From Roseibium denhamense (lineage in GTDB: Bacteria; Pseudomonadota; Alphaproteobacteria; Rhizobiales; Stappiaceae), in assembly GCF_009711415.1 (NCBI RefSeq), contig NZ_SMLZ01000116.1:237379-301378 (forward strand): 64,000 nt of DNA. The letters are read 5' to 3'. The position numbers were made by a program, and so were the translations under genes. Every line of letters starts with the position of its first letter. Position 1 is the stretch's first letter. The notes beneath the pieces were generated by a model. It was not told where the DNA came from and made no database searches. It was given only the letters and a program-made list of their open reading frames with translations. Shown in pieces: positions 62,161-64,000 of the stretch.

Positions 62161-62309
62161 CTTAACTTGTTTTCCAAAAGGGAGAGCCGGAGGCCGTCAG
62201 ACCGTCAAGCGCTGTTATCAGAGCACCGGGCGTCGCCCAAAGATGCTCGTACCCTCCGAAATCGATCTGCCTCGGGCTGGAAATCGGGTTCAATTCGCTG
62301 CCCGCTGAT

Positions 62310-63932
62310 TTAGCCCGCGGGCTGCGTGTAGACGGCGGCAACACCGAGCCCGCTCGCCGACTTCGCAATCAAATCGCTGATCCTTGGCAGCAGCACCGGA
62401 TCAAGGGGCTTGCCCTGCAGAGCGGTCAGAACCGACAGGAGTGCTGTCATGGGTTTCTCACTTTGAATGAGAAGAACATGATCAGCTCCGAACGGCTGGC
62501 CGGCCTTCAAGTTCAAGCCATAAGCCTTCCCGGCAATTGCCTTGGTGTCGCGCCCGAGCGGGTCTGCGCCCTTGTCGGGCGCCAGCACGCGCAATGATCC
62601 ATCTGCCTCAAGGGCGATCACCGCCATATACCCGTCTTGCGCGGGCGTCAGTCCGACGGATAGTGCCGAGCCCTCCCGGATATGTCCAACCGATGGCCGT
62701 ACTTCGCCTTCGATGGGAGGCAAATCCCGCGCGAGCGAATACAATTCCGCAAGAAGCAGCCATTTTGTAACGACACCGGCAAAATCATCGGCCGTGCGGG
62801 CGCGGCCTTCAAGCACGACATCCCCAAACCGGGTTAGCACATCGGCCGTCTCCACATCCCAGAAAAGATCGGACTGACTGTCCTCAACATGCTGCAGACG
62901 GTCGGAATGCGATTGCGCAAGCCGGGACAAGACTGGACCGGCTTCGGCTGTACTGGCTGAGATCGTCAGCACAGGAGAGCCATCGGCGAACAGATCAGTT
63001 TCGGCCTTCGGCAAGACGGCGGACCTTGAGCCGCCACCGATTGTCAGGCTTGGGGTTTGGCGGCCTTCGGTTGCCACCCGCACCGTTTCCTTGAGGAAGA
63101 GGGACAGTTCCTCCATTGATATCCCGCCGTCCCGGTCAAGATCGGCACGCCCTTCCACGCCCCTTGCAAATGCCCAGCTCAAAGCACCGCGCGGTTCGCC
63201 GCCAATGACCAATTCTGGAATAACCTGACCGTCGACTGTGGCCCCCACATAAACAACATTGGGCATATCCTGCGCTTCAGGCAATCCCTCCCCGCTCGAA
63301 GCTAGAACAGGATGGACCGGTGCGGAGCGCAGAACATCATCTTCAATGGGCGGAAGGCCGACAATCCTCGTTCCGAGCCGCGTAATGCGTGGATCGATTG
63401 AACGGGTCATTGTTCCTGAATGGCAGCTGTCGGCAAGAACGAGAACTGAGCGGTTTGCGGCAGCGGCCAGCATCCGGTTGAGATCATCATCGCGAATACG
63501 CTCACCGTTCTGAGGTGCGCTCATGCCGAAACCCGCCAGCAGAAACACTTCATCCAGTCCGTCCTGTTCAGACCCGGCCTGCCACTCCGCTTCCTGGGCG
63601 CCATGGCCCGCATAAGAGAGAACAAGAACATCATCAGGGCCCGATCGCTCGATCAGATCCTGCCAAGCGGTCAGAACGGCATTCCGGGTCGCGGCGCCAT
63701 CGTAGAGTGTCGTGATGTCCTCAACACCGGCTGCAGAGAGTGTTGCAGCAATGTCCTTGGCATCGTTGACGGCACCCTGGAGAGGGCCAACATTTTCATA
63801 AGCGTCGATTCCAATCACCAGGCCGCGCCATTCGGCCGCTCGGGCAGGACCTGCGGTGATCCAAAGGGCCATGGCCAGGGACGCGGAAAGCCGCACCAGA
63901 CGGGACACCCAGTGGCGAGTAGCTGCATTCAT
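62310..63932 (-). CDS. Secreted caspase-fold protein with EF-hand and DUF4384-like domain
   Basis: A 540-residue protein with a signal peptide (cleavage near ARAAE). The caspase domain (about 34-280) has the dyad H110 (SYAGHGAQE) and C170 (VLADSCHSGTM). It contains a complete EF-hand loop, D264-D266-D268-G269-I271-E275 (DLDRDGGISMEE), which suggests calcium control as in metacaspases. The C-terminal part (about 420-520) resembles DUF4384 (DGYMAVIALEADGSLRVLAP and GADHVLLIQSEKP). It is the second caspase-fold gene of the locus. It lies 259 bp upstream of the cyclase operon and 23 bp after another gene. Confidence 0.88.
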   Translation of the reverse strand: MNAATRHWVSRLVRLSASLAMALWITAGPARAAEWRGLVIGIDAYENVGPLQGAVNDAKDIAATLSAAGVEDITTLYDGAATRNAVLTAWQDLIERSGPDDVLVLSYAGHGAQEAEWQAGSEQDGLDEVFLLAGFGMSAPQNGERIRDDDLNRMLAAAANRSVLVLADSCHSGTMTRSIDPRITRLGTRIVGLPPIEDDVLRSAPVHPVLASSGEGLPEAQDMPNVVYVGATVDGQVIPELVIGGEPRGALSWAFARGVEGRADLDRDGGISMEELSLFLKETVRVATEGRQTPSLTIGGGSRSAVLPKAETDLFADGSPVLTISASTAEAGPVLSRLAQSHSDRLQHVEDSQSDLFWDVETADVLTRFGDVVLEGRARTADDFAGVVTKWLLLAELYSLARDLPPIEGEVRPSVGHIREGSALSVGLTPAQDGYMAVIALEADGSLRVLAPDKGADPLGRDTKAIAGKAYGLNLKAGQPFGADHVLLIQSEKPMTALLSVLTALQGKPLDPVLLPRISDLIAKSASGLGVAAVYTQPAG

Positions 63933-63955
63933 GTAATGGCCTTTCGGGTCCTCAA

Positions 63956-64000
63956 TCAGCCCCAGCTGCCGCCGCCGCCGCCGCCCGGCCCATCGCTGCC
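63956..64000 (-). CDS. C-terminal end of an unidentified gene (window edge)
   Basis: The last 14 codons and stop of a gene that begins beyond the window: GSDGPGGGGGGSWG. The glycine-rich tail is typical of membrane or secreted proteins such as TPM-domain proteins, but nothing more can be said. It ends 23 bp before the caspase-like gene, so the two may be co-transcribed. Confidence 0.5.
   Translation of the reverse strand, partial: GSDGPGGGGGGSWG

Overview
The window looks like chromosomal DNA of an alphaproteobacterium, probably a marine member of the Stappiaceae (Roseibium/Labrenzia-like). This is inferred from an NDUFS4-type complex I protein, AapJ-type amino-acid uptake genes, a two-domain cold-shock protein, DUF192 and DUF1036 proteins, and an Agrobacterium-like type VI secretion (T6SS) locus without TssJ. 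No sequence search was possible, so the taxon is an inference.

Left part (1-21.6 kb): a general amino-acid ABC transporter with two tandem AapJ-like binding proteins; cystathionine beta-lyase and a PhzF-family protein; a compact minus-strand operon (GT39 transferase, PAP2 phosphatase, GT2 transferase, LAB_N protein) that looks like a lipid A or undecaprenyl-phosphate sugar modification cassette; a phosphodiesterase and a CAP-domain lipoprotein. At 11.0-15.7 kb lies a small island that looks like an uncharacterised RiPP-type peptide system: a stand-alone YcaO enzyme, two paralogous small NHLP-like precursor proteins separated by a perfect hairpin, and a SARP/BTAD regulator. Housekeeping genes follow, with three tRNAs (Arg-UCU, Pro-UGG, Glu-UUC), an NDUFS4-like protein, DUF192, a cold-shock protein, a sirtuin and glyoxalase I.

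Right part (22-64 kb): one large T6SS-centred locus. The minus-strand arm is vgrG, a DUF6931-like gene, fha, tssK, tssL, tssM, tagF, pppA, ppkA. The plus-strand arm is ompA-like, tssA, tssB, tssC, hcp, tssE, tssF, tssG, clpV. TssL carries its own OmpA-type peptidoglycan-binding domain and no TssJ is seen. The flanks hold an ExbB protein, two ExbD proteins and a TonB-like protein, two caspase-fold proteins, a membrane-anchored M23 peptidase, a CHASE2 adenylate cyclase and an orphan helical protein that may be an effector.

Three observations tie the right half together. First, the TonB-like protein and the kinase PpkA end in the same two-cysteine periplasmic domain, which suggests an ExbB/ExbD/TonB-like machine that shares a ligand or partner with the T6SS kinase. 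Second, a short basic-Thr-hydrophobic-hydrophobic-basic-Pro motif occurs in the cytosolic parts of TssL, TssG, PpkA and the M23 peptidase; in TssL it sits where a PpkA-phosphorylated, Fha-binding threonine is known in Agrobacterium. Third, one perfect and three near-perfect CRP-type palindromes (TGTGA-N6-TCACA) lie upstream of vgrG/ompA, tssBC, the first caspase gene and the cyclase operon, which suggests cAMP control with a cyclase encoded in the same locus.
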